Assembly (NCBI RefSeq): GCF_008119665.1
Contig: NZ_CP043046.1
Coordinates: 3,472,001 to 3,536,000, forward strand
DNA length: 64,000 nt
Source of the DNA: Pigmentiphaga aceris
GTDB taxonomy: Bacteria > Pseudomonadota > Gammaproteobacteria > Burkholderiales > Burkholderiaceae_B
Reading direction: 5' to 3'
Part shown: positions 8,955 through 16,422 of the stretch, piece by piece
How positions within the stretch are numbered: the first letter of the stretch is position 1
How the letters are laid out: the number at the start of each line of letters is the position of its first letter
The notes under the pieces: generated by a model
What the model was told of the DNA's origin: nothing
What the model saw: only the letters and a program-made list of their open reading frames with translations
Database searches by the model: none
Translations under genes and position numbers: made by a program

Positions 8955-10418
8955 ATGACGACGGATTCGGCCATCAACACAGCCGGCCAGTTCGGTATGT
9001 GGGGGTGGGCCTTCGTCATACTTGCACTGGCTGTGATCTGCGCCGCCTTGCCGCTGGCAAGCGTACTGCGTCGCGCCCGCATTGAAACCCGCCATCTTCG
9101 CTACCTGGCACACCATGATGCGCTGACCGGCCTGAGCAATCGCACACACGCCAAGCAGCGCCTGACCGCGCTGACCGAGCCCAGTCGCAACCCCATGCCG
9201 CTGGCGCTGCTGTCGATCGATATCGATGGGTTCACGCTGCTGAGCGACGCAATGGGGCGTCAGGTGTCCGACCAGTTGCTGCGCCTGATCGGAGAGCGCC
9301 TGCACCGCGTACTGCAACGCAATGACGTGGCAGCGCGTCTGGATAAAGACGATTTTCTGGTGCTGCGACCCTGCGCAGACTCGGTCGCGGCACAGGTGCT
9401 GGCCCAGCAACTGATTCGCCGACTGTCCGAACCCTATACGCTTGAAGGCCAGCAAGTTACCGTAGGCGTGAACATCGGTATTGCGATGTTCCCCCGCGAC
9501 GGCACCTACTTTGACACTTTGTGCAAGAACGCCGACAGCGCGGTTCATGACTTGCGCAAGCAAAGCGTCAATAACTATCGATTTTTCCAGCCGTCGATGG
9601 ATGCCCAGGTGCAGCGACGCCTGGCGCTTGCGCAAGACCTGCGTGACGCCATTGCCGACAACCAGCTGCACGTGCACTATCAACCAATATGCGTGGTGAA
9701 GACTGGCAAGATCTGCGGCGTCGAGGCCTTGTTGCGCTGGGCACACCCGGTGCGCGGCATGCTGTCACCTGCCGAGTTCATCCCGCTGGCTGAACAGACC
9801 GGCCTGATCGTCGCGATTGGCAACTGGGTGCTGGAAACCGCCTGTGCCGCGGCCTGCCGACTGCCGGAAGACATCGAGCTGTCGGTCAACATATCGCCCA
9901 AACAATTCCAGCAGATCGACATGCCTGCCGTGGTGGCGCGGGTGTTGGCGCGCACGGGGCTGCCGCCTCACCGGCTTTGCCTGGAAGTGACTGAAAGCCT
10001 GCTGATCCACGACACGGAACGCATGCTTGCCTGCCTGGCGGACTTGCGCAGGCAAGGGGTGCGGGTGTCACTGGATGATTTCGGCACGGGGTATTCCGGC
10101 CTGAGCTACCTACGGCGCTTCTTCTTCGACAAGATCAAGATCGACCGCGCGTTCATTCGCGACGTGGAAAACGTTGCCGACGTGCAGGCACTGACCTCCA
10201 CAATCGTCGCCCTTGGCCACCGCCTGGGCTTGCAGGTGGTGGCTGAAGGCATCGAAACCGAGGCACAACGCCATATTATTGAGACCTTTGGCTGCGACTT
10301 CGCGCAGGGCTACCTGTTCAGCCGTGCCGTGCCGGAGGAAGTGCTGCTGAGCATGCCCGAGTTCCTTCCGGTAAAAATGGATGTCGCCTTCGAGCTTGAG
10401 GCGCGGCCGGTTGCGTGA
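8955..10418 (+). CDS. GGDEF-EAL protein with degenerate GGDEF site; likely c-di-GMP phosphodiesterase
   Basis: A 487-residue protein. One membrane helix (about residues 15-37) is followed directly by a GGDEF domain (HHDALTGLSNR at 53-63) and an EAL domain (about 225-475). The diguanylate cyclase motif reads DKDDF (130-134) instead of GGDEF, so cyclase activity is probably lost. The EAL domain keeps the residues needed for hydrolysis: EAL at 257-259, NISPKQF, LEVTES, DDFGTG (374-379), KIDRAF and AEGIE (431). It should therefore degrade c-di-GMP. It has no PAS or other sensor beyond the membrane helix. The cellulose operon, whose synthase has a PilZ c-di-GMP receptor, begins 1.7 kb downstream, so a link to cellulose control is plausible but unproven. 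Confidence 0.9.
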   Translation: MTTDSAINTAGQFGMWGWAFVILALAVICAALPLASVLRRARIETRHLRYLAHHDALTGLSNRTHAKQRLTALTEPSRNPMPLALLSIDIDGFTLLSDAMGRQVSDQLLRLIGERLHRVLQRNDVAARLDKDDFLVLRPCADSVAAQVLAQQLIRRLSEPYTLEGQQVTVGVNIGIAMFPRDGTYFDTLCKNADSAVHDLRKQSVNNYRFFQPSMDAQVQRRLALAQDLRDAIADNQLHVHYQPICVVKTGKICGVEALLRWAHPVRGMLSPAEFIPLAEQTGLIVAIGNWVLETACAAACRLPEDIELSVNISPKQFQQIDMPAVVARVLARTGLPPHRLCLEVTESLLIHDTERMLACLADLRRQGVRVSLDDFGTGYSGLSYLRRFFFDKIKIDRAFIRDVENVADVQALTSTIVALGHRLGLQVVAEGIETEAQRHIIETFGCDFAQGYLFSRAVPEEVLLSMPEFLPVKMDVAFELEARPVA

Positions 10419-10466
10419 TTGGCGGGGACCGGCTGCGGGTCGGTTTACAGGTTGTTTGCGCGTTAT

Positions 10467-10495
10467 TTGCATAAGCAATCGAAAACCCCTATAAT
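10467..10495 (+). promoter_or_regulatory. Sigma70 promoter of tRNA-fMet
   Basis: -35 TTGCAT (10467-10472), a 17-bp spacer and a perfect -10 TATAAT (10490-10495). The expected start at about 10502 lies just before the mature tRNA 5' end at 10508, leaving a very short leader for RNase P. Confidence 0.85.
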
Positions 10496-10507
10496 TCATT
10501 TCTCAGA

Positions 10508-10584
<77 letters not shown>

Positions 10585-10642
10585 GATTCGATTTGGTGCC
10601 AGCAAAGCTGGACTCAAATCTGCGATGAAAGTTGTCGCAAAC

Positions 10643-10682
10643 AAAAAGCCCGCCATCGCGAAATCGATGGCGGGCTTTTTGT
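10643..10682 (+). terminator. Strong intrinsic terminator after tRNA-fMet
   Basis: An 11-bp perfect stem GCCCGCCATCG/CGATGGCGGGC with a six-base loop, preceded by AAAAA and followed by TTTTTGTTT. The symmetric A/T flanks make it usable from both strands. Confidence 0.92.
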
Positions 10683-10835
10683 TTGCGCGTTCGGATGGCT
10701 TGGCTGATTGGGGGGGGGCTGATAAGGGGTGGTCGGGAGGGTCCATTTATCGTACCGTCATCTTCCAGGTTCAGCATGTCGACCCGGCCGCGGCCATCCG
10801 GGCGATTCATGGGCGAAGCGCCGAGTCCGTGCACG

Positions 10836-10913
10836 CATTGCCGACATGCATTGCCAGCCTTTATCGCTGACATCCATTGCCCGCACTTATCGCCAGCATC
10901 TACCGCCCGCACC
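10836..10913. repeat. 3 x 26-bp imperfect tandem repeat in front of the monooxygenase gene
   Basis: Three head-to-tail 26-bp units at 10836-10861, 10862-10887 and 10888-10913, with a partial fourth from 10914. They share the pattern TTATCGC-N3-CATC-N2-TTGCCCGCAC with substitutions. The array ends about 20 bp before the start codon at 10933, so it lies in the leader or promoter region. Confidence 0.75.
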
Positions 10914-10932
10914 TATCGCCATGAGGCAGCGC

Positions 10933-11952
10933 ATGATTCCGTTTTCCGTCCTTGACCTCAGCCCGATCACACTTGGCAGCACGCCTGCCCAGTCGTTCAA
11001 GAACACCTTGGCGCTGGCACAGCTTGCCGAACGGCGCGGCTACTGCCGTTATTGGCTGGCCGAACATCACAGCATGACCGGCATCGCCAGTGCGGCCACT
11101 GCCGTGGTGATCGGCCACGTGGCAGCGGGCACGTCGACGATTCGAGTGGGGTCTGGGGGCATCATGCTGCCCAATCACGCCCCGCTGGTGATTGCCGAAC
11201 AATTCGGCACCCTGGCCTCGCTGTTTCCGGGCCGCATCGACCTGGGTCTGGGCCGTGCGCCCGGCACCGATCAGCGCACCGCGCGCGCCTTGCGCCGTAA
11301 CCTGATGGGCAGCGACGAGAGCTTTCCGCAAGATGTGATGGAACTCAAATCGTACTTCGAGCCACTCACCGACGGACAAAGCGTTCGCGCGGTACCGGGT
11401 GAAGGGCTTCGCGTGCCGATCTGGCTGTTGGGATCAAGCCTTTTCAGTGCGCACCTGGCAGCGCGCCTGGGGCTGCCTTTTGCTTTTGCATCGCACTTTG
11501 CGCCTGATTTTCTGTTGCAGGCACTTGATGTGTACCGAAGCAATTTCGAGCCCTCGGCGCAGCTGGAAAAACCGCATGCGATGGTGGGAGTCAATGTGTT
11601 CGCCGCAGATACGGATGCAGAAGCGGCGCACCTGTTCACGACCTTGCAGCAACAGTTTCTGAACATGCGGCGCGGCACGCGGGGGCAATTGCCGCCGCCC
11701 GTGGAGACCATGGACACGATCTGGACGCCAAGCGAGAAGGTGAATGTGGAACGCGCACTGGCCGTGTCGGTGGTGGGCGGACCCGAAACAATTCGCCGTG
11801 GCCTGGCTTCTTTGATACGACAAACCGGGGCAGACGAACTGATGATTACCGCGCAGTGCTACGACCATCAGGCGCGTCTGCATTCCTTCGATCTTGCAGC
11901 GGATGCACGTGAACAGTTAGCGCACGCATCCACCAAGACAGCGCTTACGTAA
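10933..11952 (+). CDS. Luciferase-like (LLM class) flavin-dependent monooxygenase
   Basis: A 339-residue TIM-barrel flavoenzyme of the bacterial luciferase-like superfamily, subgroup annotated MsnO8/YhbW-like. Family motifs are visible: [13 protein letters not shown] at the N terminus, [43 protein letters not shown] and, near the C terminus, [12 protein letters not shown]. These enzymes use reduced flavin supplied by a separate reductase; the substrate cannot be read from sequence. I choose the ATG at 10933 because GAGG lies six bases upstream; an ATG at 10921 is also in frame. The gene follows the tRNA-fMet terminator and is preceded by 26-bp tandem repeats. Confidence 0.88.
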   Translation: MIPFSVLDLSPITLGSTPAQSFKNTLALAQLAERRGYCRYWLAEHHSMTGIASAATAVVIGHVAAGTSTIRVGSGGIMLPNHAPLVIAEQFGTLASLFPGRIDLGLGRAPGTDQRTARALRRNLMGSDESFPQDVMELKSYFEPLTDGQSVRAVPGEGLRVPIWLLGSSLFSAHLAARLGLPFAFASHFAPDFLLQALDVYRSNFEPSAQLEKPHAMVGVNVFAADTDAEAAHLFTTLQQQFLNMRRGTRGQLPPPVETMDTIWTPSEKVNVERALAVSVVGGPETIRRGLASLIRQTGADELMITAQCYDHQARLHSFDLAADAREQLAHASTKTALT

Positions 11953-12012
11953 GCACTCGATATAAGACTCAAGTAAGGCGGAAGCAGGACGTTGATAAGG
12001 TTTCGTAATGCA

Positions 12013-12026
12013 GGATTGCGCAATCC
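12013..12026. promoter_or_regulatory. Perfect 14-bp palindrome upstream of the cellulose operon
   Basis: GGATTGC/GCAATCC forms a gapless palindrome 64 bp before the bcsD start, inside the only sizeable gap (137 bp) in front of the operon. The position fits an operator for a dimeric regulator. The regulator is unknown, and chance occurrence cannot be excluded. Confidence 0.35.
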
Positions 12027-12089
12027 CGACCATGCTTTCTGATACGCTGAATACCTTGATAACACGCGCCAAGCCCAGGAAGTGACACG

Positions 12090-12545
12090 GTGAATTCCTC
12101 GATCGTTGAATATCTGTCTGACAGGCAGTGCTCCAGGCAGTGGAAATCGTTTCTTGGCGCGTTGGCCGAAGAATTCTCCACACAGCTCGATCCGGCCGAT
12201 CTGCGCGCCCTGATGCACCGCGTAGGCGCACGTTTTGCTAGCCAGATCACGCTTGATAGTTGCCAGACCGTGGACGACATGCAATTTGCCATGAGCAAAG
12301 TGTGGGTGGGCCTGGACTGGGGATGGGTCGCCGTGGAAGAAGCGCCTGATCATTTGCGCATCACGCATAACTGCGCGCCCTTACGATCGGCATTCGGACA
12401 GGACGCCCTGTCATGGACGCCGGCATTTCTGGAAGGCGTCTACCAGGGCTGGTTTCAACAGCAAGGGTCTGGCGCGGCATTGACCGTCAAGCAACACACC
12501 GAGCCTGACATGGCCGGTTGCGTGGAGTATCGCCTCGGGCGCTGA
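12090..12545 (+). CDS. bcsD: Cellulose synthase subunit BcsD
   Basis: A 151-residue protein of the BcsD family, the periplasmic octameric ring that in Komagataeibacter helps order glucan chains into crystalline fibres. Recognisable segments are FLGALAEEFSTQ, MHRVGARFA, WVGLDWGWVAVEE and FLEGVYQGWFQQQG. The start is a GTG at 12090 (MNSSIVEYLSD), with AGGA about ten bases upstream; no ATG fits. No signal peptide is visible, which is usual for this family. It is the first gene of the bcs operon. The presence of BcsD marks this as a hybrid type-I cellulose locus. Confidence 0.88.
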   Translation: MNSSIVEYLSDRQCSRQWKSFLGALAEEFSTQLDPADLRALMHRVGARFASQITLDSCQTVDDMQFAMSKVWVGLDWGWVAVEEAPDHLRITHNCAPLRSAFGQDALSWTPAFLEGVYQGWFQQQGSGAALTVKQHTEPDMAGCVEYRLGR

Positions 12546-12590
12546 TCCGGGAATGCACCTTTGTGTGCGTACGTTTTGAAAGATGGGGCC

Positions 12591-13439
12591 ATGAAAGACT
12601 CCGACGATATCGCCAACCTGCTGAAACAATTCGGTGGGCGGCCAGATGAGTACTACGAAATCGGGCGAGCCAGCGAAGCCAAGGATTCCCAGGCCCGCTG
12701 GCCACTGCTGTCGTCCATCGAGGCCACGCAGGGCGAGCACCACCCGCCTGTTCAACCGCACATGCCGACCAATGCCGCCCAGTCGCTGCCGGGAAGTCTG
12801 CGTGGCCGTGTCACGCCGCCTGCTGGCGCGCACGCGGCAGGCGAGTCACGGGCAGAGCAACGGGGTGACGCTCGGCTCGACCCCCGGGTAGAGCCGCGTT
12901 TTGCGCCCCCTGCCCCGGCGGCCGAGCAGGCACCTGCACCGGTTGCGCCGGCACGCAGCGCACCGCAGGCACAGTTCGTCCCTCCTCGTCCGCGTGGTCA
13001 CATTGTTCCGCCAACGCGTCCCGCAGGGTCGGCAGCCGGGTTGGCTGGCATGCGCCAAGGCTTGCCCGAACCGACTCCCGCGCAGCCCGAGCCTTTGGTG
13101 CAAGCGTCCAGGCCCGTGTCTGCGCCGCTTGCCGGGCTTGCTTCTACTGGGCATGTGTCTGCTGGCCATGCGTCTCCTGGACATGTGTCTCCTGGACATG
13201 CATCTACCCGGCACGCGTCTGGGCATGTTTCTGGGTCTATGCCCGGACCTGCGCCCACCTCACCCGCACCCACTACACTTGCATCACCGCCGATGCTGAG
13301 AAATGCACCGCCCGCGCCTGCAGAACTCACCCCGCTGCAAGCAATTTTTCAACGGTTGTCGCAGCCTCAGCCGACGCCAGACCCAGCGACGACGCGAGAT
13401 AAAAGCGCGTCGCTTCTCCAACGGTTAAGCAGATTGTGA
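12591..13439 (+). CDS. bcsP: Cellulose biosynthesis protein BcsP, proline-rich
   Basis: A 282-residue protein. The N terminus DDIANLLKQFGG resembles the short BcsR (YhjR) motif. It is followed by a long low-complexity Pro/Ala/His/Ser region and a short conserved-looking C-terminal helix (LTPLQAIFQRLS, then SLLQRLSRL). Proline-rich BcsP proteins occur between bcsD and bcsQ in betaproteobacterial cellulose operons; their role is accessory and poorly defined. I start at the ATG at 12591; ten codons upstream stay open without similarity. Residues about 185-215 are tandem GHxS-type repeats. The stop overlaps the bcsQ GTG start. Confidence 0.75.
   Translation: MKDSDDIANLLKQFGGRPDEYYEIGRASEAKDSQARWPLLSSIEATQGEHHPPVQPHMPTNAAQSLPGSLRGRVTPPAGAHAAGESRAEQRGDARLDPRVEPRFAPPAPAAEQAPAPVAPARSAPQAQFVPPRPRGHIVPPTRPAGSAAGLAGMRQGLPEPTPAQPEPLVQASRPVSAPLAGLASTGHVSAGHASPGHVSPGHASTRHASGHVSGSMPGPAPTSPAPTTLASPPMLRNAPPAPAELTPLQAIFQRLSQPQPTPDPATTRDKSASLLQRLSRL
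13143..13235 (+). repeat. 15-bp tandem repeats encoding GHV/GHA units in BcsP
   Basis: Six consecutive units near the middle of bcsP encode five-residue repeats such as STGHV, SAGHA, SPGHV and SPGHA, with the last units degenerate. At DNA level, copies around 13165-13200 are nearly identical (TCTCCTGGACATG), suggesting recent slippage. The regularly spaced histidines are unusual. Confidence 0.85.
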
Positions 13440-14209
13440 AGATCATTGCCATCGTGTCGGCCAAGGGTGGTGTCGGTAAGACCACCGTGACCGCAACCCT
13501 TAGCACGGCATTGCGCTATCGCGGCCACAGGGTGTTCACGGCCGATCTGGACCCGCAAAACGCCTTGCGTTTCCACTTCGGCATCAGCCCCCAGGAAATC
13601 AAGGGTATTTCGCGCGCCTCGCTGGCGGGCCAGCCGTGGGCCGAAACCTGTTGCCAGAGCCCGTCTGGCGTCGTGGTGCTGCCCTACGGATCGGTCAACG
13701 AGTCCGACCGCGAGTCCTTCGAAAACCTGCTCGATGAGCAGCCCACCTGGTTGCGCTCGCAACTGGACACGCTGGGCCTCGACGACGAAGACATCGTGCT
13801 GCTGGATACGCCACCTGGTCCTTCGGTTTACATGCGCCAGGCCCTGACCACAGCCAGTGTCGTGGTCATCGTCACCTTGCCCGATGCGGCCTCGTACGCA
13901 ACCTTGCCGATGATGGAAGGCCTGGTGCAGACCTACTGCACACGCCGTCCGAATTTCTCAAGCTATTCGTATGTGATCAACCAGGTCGACAACTCGCGTC
14001 AGTTGGCGAAAGACGTGGTGCAAGTCATGAACGCCAATTTCGGTGATCGCATCATCGGGCTGATTCACCAAGACCCATCGGTCAGTGAAGCGCTGGCCTA
14101 CGACAAGAGCGTGCTCGATTACGACGTGCGCTGCCAAGCCACCCAGGACTTCGTGAATTGCGCCGAGCGTCTGTCCGGCCTGATCCAATACGCAGGGCAT
14201 CCCCTGTGA
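13436..14209 (+). CDS. bcsQ: Cellulose biosynthesis ATPase BcsQ (MinD/ParA-like)
   Basis: A 257-residue MinD/ParA-type ATPase. The deviant Walker A box SAKGGVGKTTVTATL is at residues 8-22, DLDPQNAL carries the switch aspartate and VLLDTPPGPS is the Walker B region. In E. coli BcsQ localises the cellulose synthase complex at the cell pole and is required for its assembly. The GTG start overlaps the bcsP stop (GTGA), and its own stop overlaps the bcsA GTG start in the same way, so bcsP-Q-A are translationally coupled. Confidence 0.93.
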   Translation: MKIIAIVSAKGGVGKTTVTATLSTALRYRGHRVFTADLDPQNALRFHFGISPQEIKGISRASLAGQPWAETCCQSPSGVVVLPYGSVNESDRESFENLLDEQPTWLRSQLDTLGLDDEDIVLLDTPPGPSVYMRQALTTASVVVIVTLPDAASYATLPMMEGLVQTYCTRRPNFSSYSYVINQVDNSRQLAKDVVQVMNANFGDRIIGLIHQDPSVSEALAYDKSVLDYDVRCQATQDFVNCAERLSGLIQYAGHPL

Positions 14210-16422
14210 GCGAAGACACCGGCCTACCCGCGCCGCGCTCCAGATTTGCTGCATGGCTGACGCGATCGGGTGATCGCATGCTGTCCCTCAAAATCTGGGA
14301 CTCGCGGGTAGTTCGATGGATGGCCATGCTGGTGGCCACCGCCCTGTTCGGGCTGGTGGTGACTGTGCCGCTGGACCTGTATCAACAGCTGGGTTTTGCG
14401 GCCACGGGTTTCATCGTAGCCCTGGTGCTCAGCAAGACCGGCAGCCGTCTTGGCACGCTGGCGATGATGGTCTTGTCGGTGGCGGCGTCGCTGCGCTACA
14501 TGTACTGGCGCGTGACCGAAACCCTGGGCTTCGAGACCGCGCTGGATACGTTCTTCGGCACAGGCCTGCTGCTGGCCGAGCTCTACGCGCTGATCGTGTT
14601 GCTGCTGGGATATTTCCAGACCGCCTGGCCACTGGAACGCAAACCCGTACCCATGCCGTCGGACATGACGCAGTGGCCCACGGTCGACGTGTTCATCCCG
14701 ACCTACAACGAACCGCTTGAAGTCGTTAAGCAAACCGTCTTCACCGCACTGGCGCTCGACTGGCCCGTCGACAAGGTGAAGGTGTTTGTGCTGGACGACG
14801 GCCGGCGCGACGAGTTCCGCGAGTTCTGCGAAGACGTGGGCGTGGGGTATGTGACGCGAGACAACAATCGGCACGCGAAGGCCGGCAACATCAATGCTGC
14901 CTTGCAAGTGACCGACGGTGAGTTCGTGGCGATCTTCGATTGCGACCACGTGCCCACGCGATCCTTCCTGCAGGTGACGATGGGCTGGTTCATGCGCGAC
15001 GCCAGGCTCGCCATGTTGCAGACGCCGCATTACTTCTTCTCGCCCGATCCGTTCGAAAAGAACCTGGAAACCTTCCGTGCGATTCCCAACGAAGGTGAGC
15101 TGTTCTACGGCTTGATCCAGGACGGCAACGACTTGTGGAACGCCACATTCTTCTGCGGGTCCTGCGCGGTGATCCGCCGTGGCCCGCTGCTGGAAGTGGG
15201 CGGGATTGCGGTGGAAACCGTGACGGAGGACGCGCATACGGCGCTGAAACTGAATCGCCTGAACTACAACACGGCCTACCTGGCGATTCCGCAGGCAGCC
15301 GGGCTGGCTACCGAAAGCCTGTCGGGGCACATCGGCCAGCGCATTCGCTGGGCGCGCGGCATGGCGCAGATCTGCCGGGTCGACAATCCCTTGCTTGGCC
15401 GTGGCCTGAAACTTGGGCAGCGCCTGTGCTACCTGAACGCGATGCTGCACTTCTTCTACGGGCTGCCACGACTGATCTTCCTGACGGCACCGCTGTCTTT
15501 CCTGCTGTTCGGCGCGCACATCTTCCAGGCCAGCGCGATGATGATCACGGCGTTTGCGCTGCCGCACATCTTGCACGCCAGCATCACCAATTCACGCATT
15601 CAGGGCCGGTTCCGGCATTCGTTCTGGAACGAAGTCTATGAAACCGTGCTGGCCTGGTACATCTTGCGCCCGGTGGTGGTGGCCTTCATCAACCCCAAGC
15701 TTGGCAAGTTCAATGTGACGGCCAAAGGCGGGGTGATCGACGAGTCGTATTTCGACTGGACCATCGCCCGTCCCTACATCATCTTGTTGCTGCTGAACAT
15801 GGTGGGCTTTGGCGCAGGTGCAGTGATTCTGCTGAACGGCGGAAGCCTGGAACCGATCACGGTGATCATCAACCTGTTCTGGACCTTCTACAACATGGTG
15901 ATCGCCAGTGCCAGCATTGCGGTGGCCAGCGAGAACAAACAGATCCGGCTTGCGCCGCGTGTGGCGGCGCAGTTGCCCAGCACCGTGCGTTTTGCCAACG
16001 GCCGCACGATTGCCTGCGAAACGCAGGACTTCTCGCAGACCGGCCTGGGCTTGACCTTGCCGGCCAACATGGAAGTGCCCATGGGCGAGAAGGTGCAGGT
16101 GTCGATCTTCCGCAATCGCGAAGAAGGCGTATTCCCAGCGGTGGTGGTGTTCAACCGCAATAATCGGCTGGGTGTGCACTTCGAAAATCTGAACGTCAAG
16201 CAGCAGGTGGAACTTGCGCAGCTGACCTTTGCACGCGCCGACACCTGGGCAAACGCCTGGGGCAACGGCGTACGCGACACGCCACTGACCGCACTCAAGA
16301 CGGTGGTGCGCATCGGTTTCAAGGGCTTCGGCCTGTTCTTCAAACATTTGTACAGCATGGCCACTGCCCCCCGCCACACACGCCGGGCATCAGCACCCAA
16401 ACTCGACACGGGGGATAAATGA
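14206..16422 (+). CDS. bcsA: Cellulose synthase catalytic subunit BcsA (UDP-forming)
   Basis: A membrane glycosyltransferase family 2 enzyme that polymerises UDP-glucose into beta-1,4-glucan and pushes the chain through its own channel. Length 738. N-terminal membrane helices (about 37-140) precede the GT2 domain, with DDG at 197-199, DCD at 245-247, TED at 340-342 and QRIRW at 378-382, all processive-synthase signatures. More helices follow. The C-terminal PilZ domain has RLAPR (about 580) and DFSQTG (about 607), which bind c-di-GMP and relieve autoinhibition. I use the GTG at 14206 overlapping the bcsQ stop; the frame extends 16 codons upstream but only inside bcsQ. Confidence 0.96.
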   Translation: MSEDTGLPAPRSRFAAWLTRSGDRMLSLKIWDSRVVRWMAMLVATALFGLVVTVPLDLYQQLGFAATGFIVALVLSKTGSRLGTLAMMVLSVAASLRYMYWRVTETLGFETALDTFFGTGLLLAELYALIVLLLGYFQTAWPLERKPVPMPSDMTQWPTVDVFIPTYNEPLEVVKQTVFTALALDWPVDKVKVFVLDDGRRDEFREFCEDVGVGYVTRDNNRHAKAGNINAALQVTDGEFVAIFDCDHVPTRSFLQVTMGWFMRDARLAMLQTPHYFFSPDPFEKNLETFRAIPNEGELFYGLIQDGNDLWNATFFCGSCAVIRRGPLLEVGGIAVETVTEDAHTALKLNRLNYNTAYLAIPQAAGLATESLSGHIGQRIRWARGMAQICRVDNPLLGRGLKLGQRLCYLNAMLHFFYGLPRLIFLTAPLSFLLFGAHIFQASAMMITAFALPHILHASITNSRIQGRFRHSFWNEVYETVLAWYILRPVVVAFINPKLGKFNVTAKGGVIDESYFDWTIARPYIILLLLNMVGFGAGAVILLNGGSLEPITVIINLFWTFYNMVIASASIAVASENKQIRLAPRVAAQLPSTVRFANGRTIACETQDFSQTGLGLTLPANMEVPMGEKVQVSIFRNREEGVFPAVVVFNRNNRLGVHFENLNVKQQVELAQLTFARADTWANAWGNGVRDTPLTALKTVVRIGFKGFGLFFKHLYSMATAPRHTRRASAPKLDTGDK

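Noticed and set aside
10836..10913. CRISPR-like array
   Set aside because: The repeats are directly adjacent without unique spacers, too few, and no cas genes are nearby.
14224..15576. Minus-strand frame of 450 codons inside bcsA
   Set aside because: Antisense to the catalytic motifs of cellulose synthase; His/Gln-rich composition.
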